Shown: positions 1-8,548 of the stretch, piece by piece | Position numbering within the stretch: the stretch's first letter is position 1 | Layout: the number at the start of each line of letters is the position of its first letter | Notes under the pieces: model-generated | Told to the model about the DNA's origin: nothing | Databases searched by the model: none | What the model saw: only the letters and a program-made list of their open reading frames with translations | NCBI RefSeq assembly: GCF_016132545.1 | Contig: NZ_CP066167.1 | Coordinates: 833,001 to 897,000 of the forward strand | Length of the DNA: 64,000 nt | Source of the DNA: Spongiibacter nanhainus | GTDB taxonomy: Bacteria; Pseudomonadota; Gammaproteobacteria; Pseudomonadales; Spongiibacteraceae | Direction of reading: 5' to 3' | Made by a program: the position numbers and the translations under genes

Positions 1-905
1 TTGAACCAGGGGAAGGCAAGGGGAAAGGCCGGATCGTGCCAGCGGCTGGCCAGCCAGCCGGCGTGGTGCATGATCCGCAGGCTGCGCAGAGGCTCGATTA
101 GTGCCAGCTCTTTGGGAGAAAAGTCGTAGAATTCATTGTAGCCTTCAACCAGCTCCAGCAGCGCCCGCTGCTGATTGTCGCGACTGCCCGACAGGAACAT
201 CCACAGGTCCTGAATGGCCGGGGCCATGCGACTGTCGTCCAGATCCACCAGCCAGGTCTCTTCACCCCGCCACAGAATATTGCCGACGTGGCCGTCGCCG
301 TGGCAGCGGATGTAGGTTGGCTGCACCGCATCGATGCGAGAGCGGGTTTCGTCCAACAATTGCCGGCTCAGACCTTGATAGGCCTCCCGCAGGGAGTCGG
401 GAATAAAGCCGTCCAGAATACGCTCCCGGCTGGTTTCGCCAAAGCTGTCGACATCCAGGGTGGGGCGGTTGTGATAAGGGCGGGTGGCGCCCACTAGATG
501 CAGCCGGCCGAACAGGCGTCCCAATTGGAACAGGTTGTCCAGGTCATCCAGGGCGGGAGCGTGTCCGCCTCGGCGGGGAAAGACCGAGAAGCGCTGGTCT
601 TCATAGTGAAACAGTGTTTGACCCTGGGCGTTGCGCCAGGGTGGAATCACCGGGATGTCGGCCTCGGCCAGCTCCCAGGTAAATTGGTGTTCTTCTTCAA
701 TCTGGGCGTCGCTCCAGCGATCAGGGCGATAAAACTTCACCACGATCGGCTCGGCGTCTTCCAGCCCAAATTGATAAACCCGATTTTCGTAGCTGTTCAG
801 AGCAAAAACTCGCAAGTCGCCGACAAAGCCTTGGCTTTCCACGGCGTCGACAACCCGGTCCGGGTTTAAGGTGGCGAAGGCCTGATGGCGATCCTGATCC
901 CCCAT
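1..905 (-). CDS. srkA: Stress response kinase A (SrkA/YihE family), 3' end cut by the window edge
   Basis: Aminoglycoside-phosphotransferase-fold protein kinase of the YihE/SrkA family, a cytoplasmic Ser/Thr kinase linked to envelope and oxidative stress survival. My reading of the minus strand from the ATG at 905 stays open to base 1, giving 301 codons. The E. coli protein has about 328, so only the C-terminal tail is missing. Visible motifs are an N-terminal NRVYQFGLED strand followed by VVKFYRP (the ATP-binding lysine), the catalytic loop HGDGHVGNILW (family form HGDCHxGN), and the metal-binding segment VDLDDSRMAPAIQDLW. The Cys of the HGDCH motif is Gly here. It lies downstream of comF on the same strand, as near the bio locus of pseudomonads. 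Confidence 0.88.
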   Translation of the reverse strand, partial: MGDQDRHQAFATLNPDRVVDAVESQGFVGDLRVFALNSYENRVYQFGLEDAEPIVVKFYRPDRWSDAQIEEEHQFTWELAEADIPVIPPWRNAQGQTLFHYEDQRFSVFPRRGGHAPALDDLDNLFQLGRLFGRLHLVGATRPYHNRPTLDVDSFGETSRERILDGFIPDSLREAYQGLSRQLLDETRSRIDAVQPTYIRCHGDGHVGNILWRGEETWLVDLDDSRMAPAIQDLWMFLSGSRDNQQRALLELVEGYNEFYDFSPKELALIEPLRSLRIMHHAGWLASRWHDPAFPLAFPWF

Positions 906-976
906 AACGGCAACCCTTTGCGTGAACGAGGGTCCTTTTTAAAGGTAGTGGCGGTGTTTAGCAAGCGCTTGCCGGA

Positions 977-1684
977 TTATGGTGTGCGGGCCAGGCACCA
1001 GACGTCGACCCGCCGGGCGCCGCAGTCTAGCAACAGTTTTGCCAGGGTGTTGGCGGTGCTGCCAGTGGTAACAACATCGTCAACCAGGGCGATATGCCGG
1101 GCGGAAAGCTCTGCGTCTGCTTTGGCAATAAAAGCCCGGCGCAGGTTGCGGCGCCGCTGGGCCGCGCTCAGCCCCTGTTGTGGTGGTGTGGCCCGCCGCC
1201 GGCGCAGTGGGTCAATAAGAGGGATGTCCAGCGCCCGGGCCAGGTCCTCGGCGATAAAACGGGATTGGTTAAAGCCCCTGAACAATTGCCGGCGCCAGTG
1301 AAGTGGCACCGGCAGGATCAAATCCGGGGCCGAGGCCAGAGCTCGGTCTTCCAACTGTTGTAGCCACAGCTGACTCAGCACCCGGGAATAGGGCAGCCTG
1401 CCGTGATGCTTGAGGCCGGTGATAAGGCGGTCAACCGGGAAGTCGTAGCGCAGCGGGCACAGGCAGCGCTGGAAGTGGGGTGGGGTGGTCAGGCACTGTC
1501 CACACATCGCGCCATCGTCGCCGTCCAGGGGCAGGGCGCAGCGGCGGCATTGCCGTTCCAGCCAGGGCAGCGAGCGTTCGCAGTCCGCGCACAGGTCGAG
1601 GTGGCGTCTCGAGCTTGCCATGCACAGCACGCATCGCCCCGGAAAAAGCTTGTAAATCAATCTATTGAGTGAGCTGTTAACCAC
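977..1684 (-). CDS. comF: ComF family phosphoribosyltransferase-like protein
   Basis: 235-residue ComF-type protein, related to a competence DNA-uptake factor in naturally transformable bacteria. It has an N-terminal zinc-ribbon-like region with CVLC, CADC, CRRC and CGQC pairs (about residues 18-66) and a C-terminal type I phosphoribosyltransferase fold with the PRPP loop VDDVVTTGST near residues 202-211. The family-typical GFNQS segment is present. It is divergent from bioB with about 150 bp between them, and srkA follows 71 bp downstream. Its role in DNA uptake here is inferred from the family only. Confidence 0.9.
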   Translation of the reverse strand: MVNSSLNRLIYKLFPGRCVLCMASSRRHLDLCADCERSLPWLERQCRRCALPLDGDDGAMCGQCLTTPPHFQRCLCPLRYDFPVDRLITGLKHHGRLPYSRVLSQLWLQQLEDRALASAPDLILPVPLHWRRQLFRGFNQSRFIAEDLARALDIPLIDPLRRRRATPPQQGLSAAQRRRNLRRAFIAKADAELSARHIALVDDVVTTGSTANTLAKLLLDCGARRVDVWCLARTP

Positions 1685-1759
1685 GGCGATCCCTGCGGGT
1701 TGACAGTGGGTGCCGGCGCTTTATCATAGGCGGTCTGCCACAGCATCGTTGCCGGCACA

Positions 1760-1825
1760 AAAGGGCTAGTAACACTATTGAAGACTAGTACGATAAAGGC
1801 TAGTACAAACAAGGCAAGTACAAAA
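1760..1825 (+). repeat. Four imperfect AAAGGCTAGTAC direct repeats in the bioB leader
   Basis: Directly before the bioB ribosome-binding site four related units follow each other: aaagggctagtaac (from 1760), gaagactagtacg (from 1780), aaaggctagtacaaa (from 1795) and aaggcaagtacaaa (from 1811), with a period of 15-20 bp. The shared core is (A)AGG/ACTAGTAC. The array lies in the 5' leader of the biotin operon, so an operator or an RNA-level role is possible. It does not look like the usual BirA or BioR operator. Function unknown. Confidence 0.5.
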
Positions 1826-1836
1826 AGGACAGCACC

Positions 1837-2895
1837 ATGACAGTTTCCCACGCCACCGAGCCACGCCAAAACTGGACACCAGAGGAAGTTCAGGCCCTGT
1901 TCGATCTGCCTTTCAACGATTTGCTGTTCCAGGCGCAAACGGTGCATCGCGCCAATTTTGACCCCAATGAGGTCCAGGTCAGCACGCTGCTGTCCATTAA
2001 AACTGGCGCTTGCCCGGAGGACTGTAAGTACTGCCCCCAGAGCAACCGCTACGACACCGGCCTGGAAAAAGAAAAATTGATGGAAGTGGAAAAAGTGCTC
2101 TCAGAAGCCCGGGATGCCAAGGCACAGGGTGCCAGCCGCTTCTGTATGGGCGCCGCCTGGCGCTCTCCCAAAAAGCGCGACATGCCCTATGTGACTGCCA
2201 TGGTCAAAGGCGTGAAGGAGCTGGGCCTGGAAACCTGTATGACCCTGGGTATGCTCAGTGACGAGCAGGCCAAAGAGCTGGCCGACGCCGGCCTGGACTA
2301 TTACAACCACAACCTCGACACCTCGCCGGAGTATTACGGCGAGATTATCACCACCCGCACCTACCAGGATCGTCTGACCACTCTGGGCCACGTCCGCGAT
2401 GCCGGCATCAAGGTGTGCAGTGGCGGTATTGTGGGCATGGGCGAAACCGTTAGCGATCGCGCCGGGCTGTTGATTCAACTGGCCAACCTGCCGGTGCAGC
2501 CGGAAAGCGTGCCCATCAATATGCTGGTGAAAGTCGAGGGCACGCCCCTGGCGGAACAGGCCGATCTGGATCCCTTCGATTTTATCCGCACCATCGCCGT
2601 GGCCCGGATCATGATGCCCAAATCCCACGTGCGCTTGTCTGCGGGGCGTGAGGAAATGAACGAGCAGATGCACGCCCTGGCCTATTTTGCCGGAGCCAAC
2701 TCCATCTTCTACGGCGAAAAGCTGCTTACCACTCCCAACCCGGAAGCCAACGAAGACATGATGCTGTTTAAGCGCCTGGGTATCCGTCCCGAGGAGCGCC
2801 ATGTCGAGCAGGATGACGCCGATCAGAGCGAGGCACTGCTGGGGCAGGTGGAAAAAGCGCAAAACGACAAGTTCTTCTACGACGCCACGGCCTAG
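1837..2895 (+). CDS. bioB: Biotin synthase
   Basis: Radical-SAM enzyme inserting sulfur into dethiobiotin, the last step of biotin synthesis. The 352 residues match the family. The 4Fe-4S/SAM cluster motif CPEDCKYC gives Cys59, Cys63 and Cys66. The YNHNLDT and GIVGMGE segments and the R/N residues around the 2Fe-2S site (RLSAGREEM) are present. The ATG at 1837 follows an AAGGA site. It is the first gene of bioB-bioF-bioHC-bioD, with bioF starting 3 bp after the stop. Confidence 0.97.
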   Translation: MTVSHATEPRQNWTPEEVQALFDLPFNDLLFQAQTVHRANFDPNEVQVSTLLSIKTGACPEDCKYCPQSNRYDTGLEKEKLMEVEKVLSEARDAKAQGASRFCMGAAWRSPKKRDMPYVTAMVKGVKELGLETCMTLGMLSDEQAKELADAGLDYYNHNLDTSPEYYGEIITTRTYQDRLTTLGHVRDAGIKVCSGGIVGMGETVSDRAGLLIQLANLPVQPESVPINMLVKVEGTPLAEQADLDPFDFIRTIAVARIMMPKSHVRLSAGREEMNEQMHALAYFAGANSIFYGEKLLTTPNPEANEDMMLFKRLGIRPEERHVEQDDADQSEALLGQVEKAQNDKFFYDATA

Positions 2896-2898
2896 GCC

Positions 2899-4083
2899 AT
2901 GATGGACGCCGTACTGCGGCGCCGGTTGCAAGAGCGTCAATCCCAATCCCGCTATCGGCGGCGGCGCACTGTCGCATCGCCCCAGGGGCGGGAAATCCAG
3001 CTCAACGGCCGCCGCGTCCTGCAATTCTGCAGCAACGATTACCTGGGCCTGGCCAATCACCCCGCGCTTGTCGACGCGATGCAGCAAACTGCGGATCGCC
3101 GCGGCGTTGGCGCTGGCGCTTCGCATCTGGTCTGTGGTCACTCCGATATTCACCATCAGCTGGAGCAGCGACTGGCTGCCATCACCGGCCGCGATCGGGC
3201 GCTGCTGTTCTCCACCGGCTACATGGCCAATCTGGGCACCGTCTCCGCGCTGTTGGGCAAGGGCGATCACATTTTAGAAGACCGCCTCAACCATGCATCA
3301 CTGCTGGATGCCGGCCTGCTCAGCGGTGCCCGCTTTCAACGCTTTCAACACAACAGCCTGGACGACCTGTCCCGCCGGTTGAGCAAACTCCCCGACGACG
3401 GTCAGCGCCTGATTGTGGTGGATGCCGTCTACAGTATGGATGGCGACCGGGCGCCGCTGGCGGAGCTGGCGTCCCTCAGTGCCCAGCACAATGCCTGGCT
3501 GATGGCGGACGACGCCCACGGCTTTGGGGTGTTGGGGGAGCACGGCGCTGGCAGTGCCCAAGAGGCGGGGCTGGATCAGCAGCAGCTGCCGGTGTTGATG
3601 GGGACATTGGGCAAGGCCATTGGCAGTTTCGGTGCCTTTGTCGCCGGCAGCGAAACCTTGATCGAGAGCCTGATTCAATTTGCCCGCCCCTATATCTATA
3701 CCACCGCCATGCCTCCTGCGGTGGCGGCGGCGACCTTGGCGGCGCTGGACCTACTTGAGACGGAAGCCTGGCGGCGTCAGCACCTCAGTTCGTTAATTAC
3801 CCGCTTTCGCACCGGCGCCCAGGCCCTGGGCTTGCCGCTGATGGCTTCTACCACAGCGATTCAGCCTCTGCTGGTGGGAGAAGAGGAGCGGGCACTGGCG
3901 ATTAGCCGGGACCTGGAAGAGCGCGGTGTGCTGATTTCCGCTATTCGCCCGCCCACTGTCCCCCAAGGTACATCCCGACTGCGTATAACGCTCTCCGCGG
4001 CCCACACTGAAAAGGACATCGATACACTGCTTGAGGTCTTGTCGGAGGCCTGGCAGCCGCAACACAGGAGCCCACAGGACTGA
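2899..4083 (+). CDS. bioF: 8-amino-7-oxononanoate synthase
   Basis: PLP enzyme condensing pimeloyl-ACP with alanine to give KAPA (7-keto-8-aminopelargonate). The 394 residues are typical. Visible landmarks are CSNDYLGLA near 44-52, His133 in NHAS, the DDAHGFG motif with Asp204/205 and His207, and the PLP lysine in GTLGKAIGSFG (Lys239). The start is an ATG 3 bp after bioB; a second ATG follows immediately. Its stop TGA shares one base with the next ATG, which suggests translational coupling. Confidence 0.96.
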   Translation: MMDAVLRRRLQERQSQSRYRRRRTVASPQGREIQLNGRRVLQFCSNDYLGLANHPALVDAMQQTADRRGVGAGASHLVCGHSDIHHQLEQRLAAITGRDRALLFSTGYMANLGTVSALLGKGDHILEDRLNHASLLDAGLLSGARFQRFQHNSLDDLSRRLSKLPDDGQRLIVVDAVYSMDGDRAPLAELASLSAQHNAWLMADDAHGFGVLGEHGAGSAQEAGLDQQQLPVLMGTLGKAIGSFGAFVAGSETLIESLIQFARPYIYTTAMPPAVAAATLAALDLLETEAWRRQHLSSLITRFRTGAQALGLPLMASTTAIQPLLVGEEERALAISRDLEERGVLISAIRPPTVPQGTSRLRITLSAAHTEKDIDTLLEVLSEAWQPQHRSPQD

Positions 4084-5678
4084 TGACGGCGGTGTATCGG
4101 GAGCGCCTGCCCGCCTTCAGCGCGGACGCAGGGGAGGTGGTCTTGCTCACTGGCTGGGCCAGCTCAAGCCATATTTGGCGTCACCTGCTGCCGGCCTTGC
4201 GGCGGGATTTTAATATTACCCTGCTGGATCTGCCACTGGACGCAGAGGACCCCCTTGCCGCGCTGTTGCCTTATCTTCCCCCGCGCGCGGTTTACCTGGG
4301 CTGGTCTCTGGGCGGGATGATCGCCACCCGTCTGGCGGCGCGTCATCCCCGGCGGGTCAGCGGTCTGGTCACCGTTGCCAGCAATAGCTGTTTTGTGGCC
4401 AATGACGCTTGGCCGGCGGCAATGGCGCCGGCGACCTTTGACAGTTTTTATCGTTTGTTTGAGCAGCGTCCTGATAAAGGCCTGTCGCGCTTCCAATTGC
4501 TGCAAAGCCACGGTGACGAGCAGCGGGATAGGGTCATGGCGGCCTTGTCTGGGTTGCCCCATACCCAGTCCCACAGTGCGCTGCTGACCGGTTTGAACTG
4601 GCTGCGGGACTGGGACAATACGTCCGAACTCACGCAAATCGCCTGTCCCACCATGCATGTGTTTGGCGAATCGGATGCCCTGGTGCCGGTGTCGGCTGCC
4701 ACTGCGATAGCGGAGCGTTGCGCCGATCAGCATTGCGAGGTCATGGCCGGCTGTGGGCACCTGCCCTTTGTGTCGCGGGCAGCGGATTTTTTGGCATGCT
4801 GCCAGCGCTTTTTTGAGCGCAGCGGATTACTGGGGGAGTCTGCACTCCAGCGGGAACAGCACTGGCTCAGCGACCGCCAATTTAAGCGCGACGTGGCGCG
4901 CTCTTTCAGTCGCGCAGCGCAGAGTTACGACAGTGTTGCAGAGTTGCAGCGGCGGGTGGCAGATCGCTTGTTGGCATCGCTGCCGGATTGCCGTGATAAA
5001 CGGCTGGTGGATTTGGGTTGCGGCACCGGTTATAGCCTGCCGGCCCTTGCCGAGCGGGCTGGCGGCGGCGAACTGCTCGCCCTGGATATTGCCGAGGGCA
5101 TGCTGGATTACGCCCGGCAGCGCTGCCAGCAAGCCGCTGACACTCAGGTCGATCAGTGGATTTGCGGAGATGCCGAGGACCTGCCCTTAGCGGACGACAG
5201 TGTCGATGTGATTTTTTCCAGCCTATCCCTGCAGTGGTGTCATAAGCCCGGCGCGCTCTACACTGAGCTGGAGCGGGTGCTGCGCCCGGGAGGCGTGGCG
5301 GTGATAGCGACTCTGGGCCCGGAGACCCTGCACGAGCTGCGGGCGGCGTGGCAGCAGGTGGACGGCTATGTTCACGTCAATGCCTTTGAGTCCCGAGCGA
5401 CCATTGAAGAGGCCATCCACGCCAGTCGGCTGCATTTGGACAGTTGGTTGGATATCCCCGAAGCCGTCTATTACCAGCGTCTCGGCGAGTTGACCCGGGA
5501 ACTGAAAAGCCTCGGCGCCCACAACGTCAACGATGGGCGCCCTGGCGGGCTGACCGGGCGGCAGCGATTGAGTCGTCTTACTGCAGCTTACGAGCAGTTC
5601 AGAGACGACGAAGGACGGTTACCGGCCAGTTATCAAGTTTGGAATATTACGGTGAGCAAGCCCTATGCCGAACACTGA
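4083..5678 (+). CDS. bioC: Bifunctional BioH-like carboxylesterase / malonyl-ACP O-methyltransferase BioC fusion
   Basis: One 531-codon frame joins two biotin enzymes. Residues about 1-245 form an alpha/beta hydrolase like BioH, which releases pimeloyl-ACP from its methyl ester. The nucleophile is Ser75 in GWSLGGM, with Asp198 in FGESDALVP and His226 in GCGHLPFV. Residues about 265-531 are BioC, which methylates malonyl-ACP to prime pimelate synthesis: QFKRDVARSFSRAAQSYD, the SAM motif VDLGCGTG at 309-316, and the C-terminal NDGRPGGLTG signature. There is no stop, frameshift or internal SD between the halves. The first (BioC) and last (BioH) special steps of pimelate synthesis are thus on one chain. 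Fusions of this kind exist in some gammaproteobacteria, to my recollection. Confidence 0.93.
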   Translation: MTAVYRERLPAFSADAGEVVLLTGWASSSHIWRHLLPALRRDFNITLLDLPLDAEDPLAALLPYLPPRAVYLGWSLGGMIATRLAARHPRRVSGLVTVASNSCFVANDAWPAAMAPATFDSFYRLFEQRPDKGLSRFQLLQSHGDEQRDRVMAALSGLPHTQSHSALLTGLNWLRDWDNTSELTQIACPTMHVFGESDALVPVSAATAIAERCADQHCEVMAGCGHLPFVSRAADFLACCQRFFERSGLLGESALQREQHWLSDRQFKRDVARSFSRAAQSYDSVAELQRRVADRLLASLPDCRDKRLVDLGCGTGYSLPALAERAGGGELLALDIAEGMLDYARQRCQQAADTQVDQWICGDAEDLPLADDSVDVIFSSLSLQWCHKPGALYTELERVLRPGGVAVIATLGPETLHELRAAWQQVDGYVHVNAFESRATIEEAIHASRLHLDSWLDIPEAVYYQRLGELTRELKSLGAHNVNDGRPGGLTGRQRLSRLTAAYEQFRDDEGRLPASYQVWNITVSKPYAEH

Positions 5679-6375
5679 TATCGCGGCTAAGCCGCGCCAT
5701 AAAAGCTATTTTATCGCCGGTACCGACACCGATGCCGGCAAAACCCTGGTGGCCACCGGCCTATTGCGTGCAGCCAAGCAGCGGGGGCTGCGAACCTTGG
5801 CAGTCAAGCCGGTGGCGGCGGGCGCGGAAATGAGCGACGGCGCGTTGCGCAACGACGACGCCTTGAACCTGGCGGCGGAAATTACCGAGGCATTGCCCTA
5901 CGCCCAGCTCAACCCGGTGGTTTTCGCGCCGCCGATTGCGCCCCATATCGCTGCCCAACAGGCCGGCAAGCGGGTCACGGTGGCCCAGCTGGCCGGCTTT
6001 TGTCGTGGGGTCATGATGCGCCCGGCGGATCTGTTACTGATCGAGGGTGCCGGCGGCTGGCGGGTGCCGGTCAACGACCGGGAAAGCCTCGCTGACCTGG
6101 CCGTGGAGCTGCAAGCGCCGGTGATACTGGTGGTGGGGATGAAGCTGGGCTGCCTCAATCACGCTTTACTGACGGCGGAGGCAATTCGGCGCGATGGCTT
6201 GACCCTGGCTGGCTGGGTGGCCAATCAGATCGATCCCAATATGGCCTGTGCGGACGAAAACTTTGCCAGTCTCGAGGCGCGCTTAATGGCGCCGTGCCTG
6301 GGGCGGGTTCCCCACCTTGGCGCCGCCACAGATTTGGATGCCGTGGCAAACTGCCTCGATATCTCTATTTTGTAA
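5665..6375 (+). CDS. bioD: Dethiobiotin synthetase
   Basis: ATP-dependent carboxylase closing the ureido ring of dethiobiotin from DAPA. It has 236 residues with the P-loop GTDTDAGKT at 19-27, the substrate loop lysine in VKPVAAG, and the EGAGGWRVP motif. The start overlaps the end of bioHC by 14 bp, consistent with coupled translation. It is the last gene of the operon. bioA is not here, so the DAPA aminotransferase must be encoded elsewhere. Confidence 0.95.
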   Translation: MPNTDIAAKPRHKSYFIAGTDTDAGKTLVATGLLRAAKQRGLRTLAVKPVAAGAEMSDGALRNDDALNLAAEITEALPYAQLNPVVFAPPIAPHIAAQQAGKRVTVAQLAGFCRGVMMRPADLLLIEGAGGWRVPVNDRESLADLAVELQAPVILVVGMKLGCLNHALLTAEAIRRDGLTLAGWVANQIDPNMACADENFASLEARLMAPCLGRVPHLGAATDLDAVANCLDISIL

Positions 6376-6480
6376 CCTAGTGCTACTTTGTAACTTACTG
6401 AAAATAATAATATTTTTTATTTTTTTCGCTAAATCCGTAACGAATTGACCGAAATGACATTCGGGGTGATCGTTTCGGCC

Positions 6481-6508
6481 TTGCGCGGCGTAGAAATCTC
6501 GCTATAGT
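6481..6508 (+). promoter_or_regulatory. Candidate sigma-70 promoter for the first acyl-CoA dehydrogenase
   Basis: TTGCGC at 6481 and TATAGT at 6503 are separated by 16 bp, about 80 bp upstream of the ATG at 6589. An inverted repeat CCGAA-N6-TTCGG lies just upstream at 6449-6464, and an AT-rich tract covers about 6400-6430. Together these suggest that the dehydrogenase gene has its own regulated promoter rather than reading through from bioD. Assigned by eye only. Confidence 0.4.
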
Positions 6509-6588
6509 TGTCACCGTCAACATTGCCGTGACGGCGCTGCGACCCAATGGTCGTGCTGCCGCCGGCCCGAACACGCGAGGTAACTACC

Positions 6589-8376
6589 ATGCCGCAGTAC
6601 AAGGCACCGACACGCGATATCGAATTTGTTTTAAAGGATGTGCTGGACAGCAGCAGCCACTACGCCGCACTGGCGGGTCGCGAAGAAGTCAGCGAAGACC
6701 TGCTCGACGCCATCATTACCGAGGGCGCAAAATTTTCTGAGAACGTGCTGTCACCCCTTAACCAAGTGGGTGACCAGGAAGGTTGCACTTGGTCGGAAGA
6801 GGGGGTCACCACGCCCACCGGCTTTAAAGAAGCCTATCAGCAATACGCCGAAGGCGGATGGCCTTCGATGACCGCCGACACTCAATTCGGTGGCCAGGGC
6901 CTGCCGCCGTCCGTCGGCATCGTGCTGACAGAAATGGTTAGCTCGGCGTGTTGGTCTTGGGGCATGTACACCGGCCTCAGTCAGTCTGCTGCCCGGTTGT
7001 TGGAGAACTACGCCAACGCCGAGCTGCAGGAAACGTATCTGCCCAAAATGACCGATGGCACCTGGGGCGGCACCATGTGCCTGACCGAGCCCCACTGTGG
7101 CTCTGACTTGGGTATTTTGCGCACCAAAGCTGAGCCCAATGCCGACGGCAGCTACAACATCACCGGCACCAAGATTTTTATCTCCGGTGGCGAGCACGAC
7201 ATGATGGAGAATATTGTCCATCTGGTGCTGGCGCGGATCGACGGCGCGCCGATGGGCACCAAGGGCATCTCTCTGTTCCTGGTACCCAAGTTCCTGCCGG
7301 ACGCGGCCAACAACATTGGCGATCGCAACGCGGTGCACTGTGGCAGCATTGAACACAAAATGGGTATCAAGGCCTCCGCGACCTGTGTGATGAACTTTGA
7401 CGGCGCCACCGGCTTCCTCGTGGGTGAGGAAAACCGCGGGCTTAACGCCATGTTCCATATGATGAACTCGGCGCGTTTGGGTACCGCACTGCAAGGTCTG
7501 TCAGCGGGTGAGCTGTCCTTCCAGGGTGCGCTGACCTATGCCCGCGAGCGTCTGCAAATGCGTTCTTTGACCGGCCCCAAAAATCCGGAAGGCCCTGCCG
7601 ATCCGCTGATTGTGCACCCCGATGTGCGGCGCATGTTGCTGACGCAAAAAGCGTTGGCCGAGGGCAGCCGTGCCTTTATTTACTGGGTAGCCCAGCTGGT
7701 CGACACTTTCTACTACGGTGCTGATGAAGAGGCCCGGGAAAACGCCGAAGAGTTGTCCGAGCTGCTGACCCCCATTGCCAAAGCCTTTGTCACCGAGACT
7801 GGTCTGGAGTCTGCCAACTACGGCATGCAGGTTTACGGTGGTCACGGTTACATCTCCGAATGGGGCATGGAGCAAATTGTCCGCGATCTGCGGATTGCGA
7901 CTCTCTATGAAGGTACCACCGGCATTCAGGCGCTGGATCTGTTGGGCCGCAAAGTGATGGGCACCGGCGGCAAACAGTTGATGGCCTTTACTAAGCTGAT
8001 CCACAAGTTCTGCAAGTCTCAGGAACACCGGGACGAAATGACGCCCTTTATCAATAAGTTGTCGGAACTCAACAGTGAATGGGGCGAAATAACCGCTAAA
8101 CTAGGCGAAAAAGCAATGGCCAACGCCGACGAAGTTGGCGCGGCATCGGTGGACTACCTGATGTACTCCGGTTACGTCGCGCTGGGCTTTATGTGGGCAA
8201 AAATGGCCGCAGTGGCTTTGGAAGGCGATCAAGATGATGCCTTCCTGAAAGCGAAGGTGCAGACCGCCCAGTTTTATTTCCAACGGATCCTGCCGCGCAC
8301 CGAATCCCATAAGCTGTCGATGCTCAATGGCGCCGACACCTTGATGGCGATGCCGGAAGACGCGTTCGCGTTCTAG
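6589..8376 (+). CDS. Acyl-CoA dehydrogenase, long form (AcylCoA_DH_N type)
   Basis: FAD-dependent alpha,beta-dehydrogenation of an acyl-CoA in beta-oxidation. The ATG at 6589 (595 residues) has a GAGG site upstream and begins MPQYKAPTRDIEFVL, the typical start of the long family with an extra N-terminal domain; an in-frame start 42 bases earlier has no good site. Motifs include CLTEPHCGSDLG, KIFISGGEHD, the GGHGYISEWG segment and the catalytic Glu441 in YEGTTGIQ, followed by a C-terminal helical extension. It has a close paralogue directly downstream. Pseudomonads carry similar genes beside bioD (PA0506-PA0508 region, from memory). Chain-length preference cannot be read here. Confidence 0.93.
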   Translation: MPQYKAPTRDIEFVLKDVLDSSSHYAALAGREEVSEDLLDAIITEGAKFSENVLSPLNQVGDQEGCTWSEEGVTTPTGFKEAYQQYAEGGWPSMTADTQFGGQGLPPSVGIVLTEMVSSACWSWGMYTGLSQSAARLLENYANAELQETYLPKMTDGTWGGTMCLTEPHCGSDLGILRTKAEPNADGSYNITGTKIFISGGEHDMMENIVHLVLARIDGAPMGTKGISLFLVPKFLPDAANNIGDRNAVHCGSIEHKMGIKASATCVMNFDGATGFLVGEENRGLNAMFHMMNSARLGTALQGLSAGELSFQGALTYARERLQMRSLTGPKNPEGPADPLIVHPDVRRMLLTQKALAEGSRAFIYWVAQLVDTFYYGADEEARENAEELSELLTPIAKAFVTETGLESANYGMQVYGGHGYISEWGMEQIVRDLRIATLYEGTTGIQALDLLGRKVMGTGGKQLMAFTKLIHKFCKSQEHRDEMTPFINKLSELNSEWGEITAKLGEKAMANADEVGAASVDYLMYSGYVALGFMWAKMAAVALEGDQDDAFLKAKVQTAQFYFQRILPRTESHKLSMLNGADTLMAMPEDAFAF

Positions 8377-8402
8377 TTTTTGCTGCGAAGTTTGCCGCAT
8401 TG

Positions 8403-8426
8403 CGCCGGAGCCGAGAGGTTCCGGCG
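8403..8426 (+). terminator. Hairpin between the two acyl-CoA dehydrogenase genes
   Basis: CGCCGGA (8403-8409) pairs with TCCGGCG (8420-8426) across a 10-base loop, followed by only three T. It could be a weak terminator or attenuator after the first dehydrogenase. Further on, a possible promoter (TTGCAT ... TAAACT, about 8468-8500) contains the small palindrome AATTGgaaaaCAATT. Confidence 0.4.
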
Positions 8427-8548
8427 TTTGTGCATCCGGCGCCTATTTGCGCAATAAGTGCCCATGCTTGCATAATTGGAAAACAATTCGGTGTAAACTT
8501 TGGCTACGCTGGTCCACTGACCAGAACCAATCGATTCGAGGTAAACTC

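Noticed and set aside
498-869. Plus-strand frame opposite srkA
   Set aside because: The minus strand reads as a complete SrkA kinase domain across this stretch, so the plus frame is not a gene.
2101-3270. Minus-strand open frame of 389 codons opposite bioB and bioF
   Set aside because: Antisense shadow of two certain genes; composition is His/Gly/Gln-rich as expected for the complement of GC-rich coding sequence.
6369-6394. TTTGTAAC direct repeat after bioD as a BirA-type operator
   Set aside because: It lies at the 3' end of bioD, not at the bioB promoter, and the spacing and symmetry do not fit BirA or BioR sites.
8448-8483. Possible third pair of TGCG-type half-sites upstream of the second acyl-CoA dehydrogenase
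   Set aside because: Two TGC words 21 bp apart, but the rest matches too poorly; likely chance.
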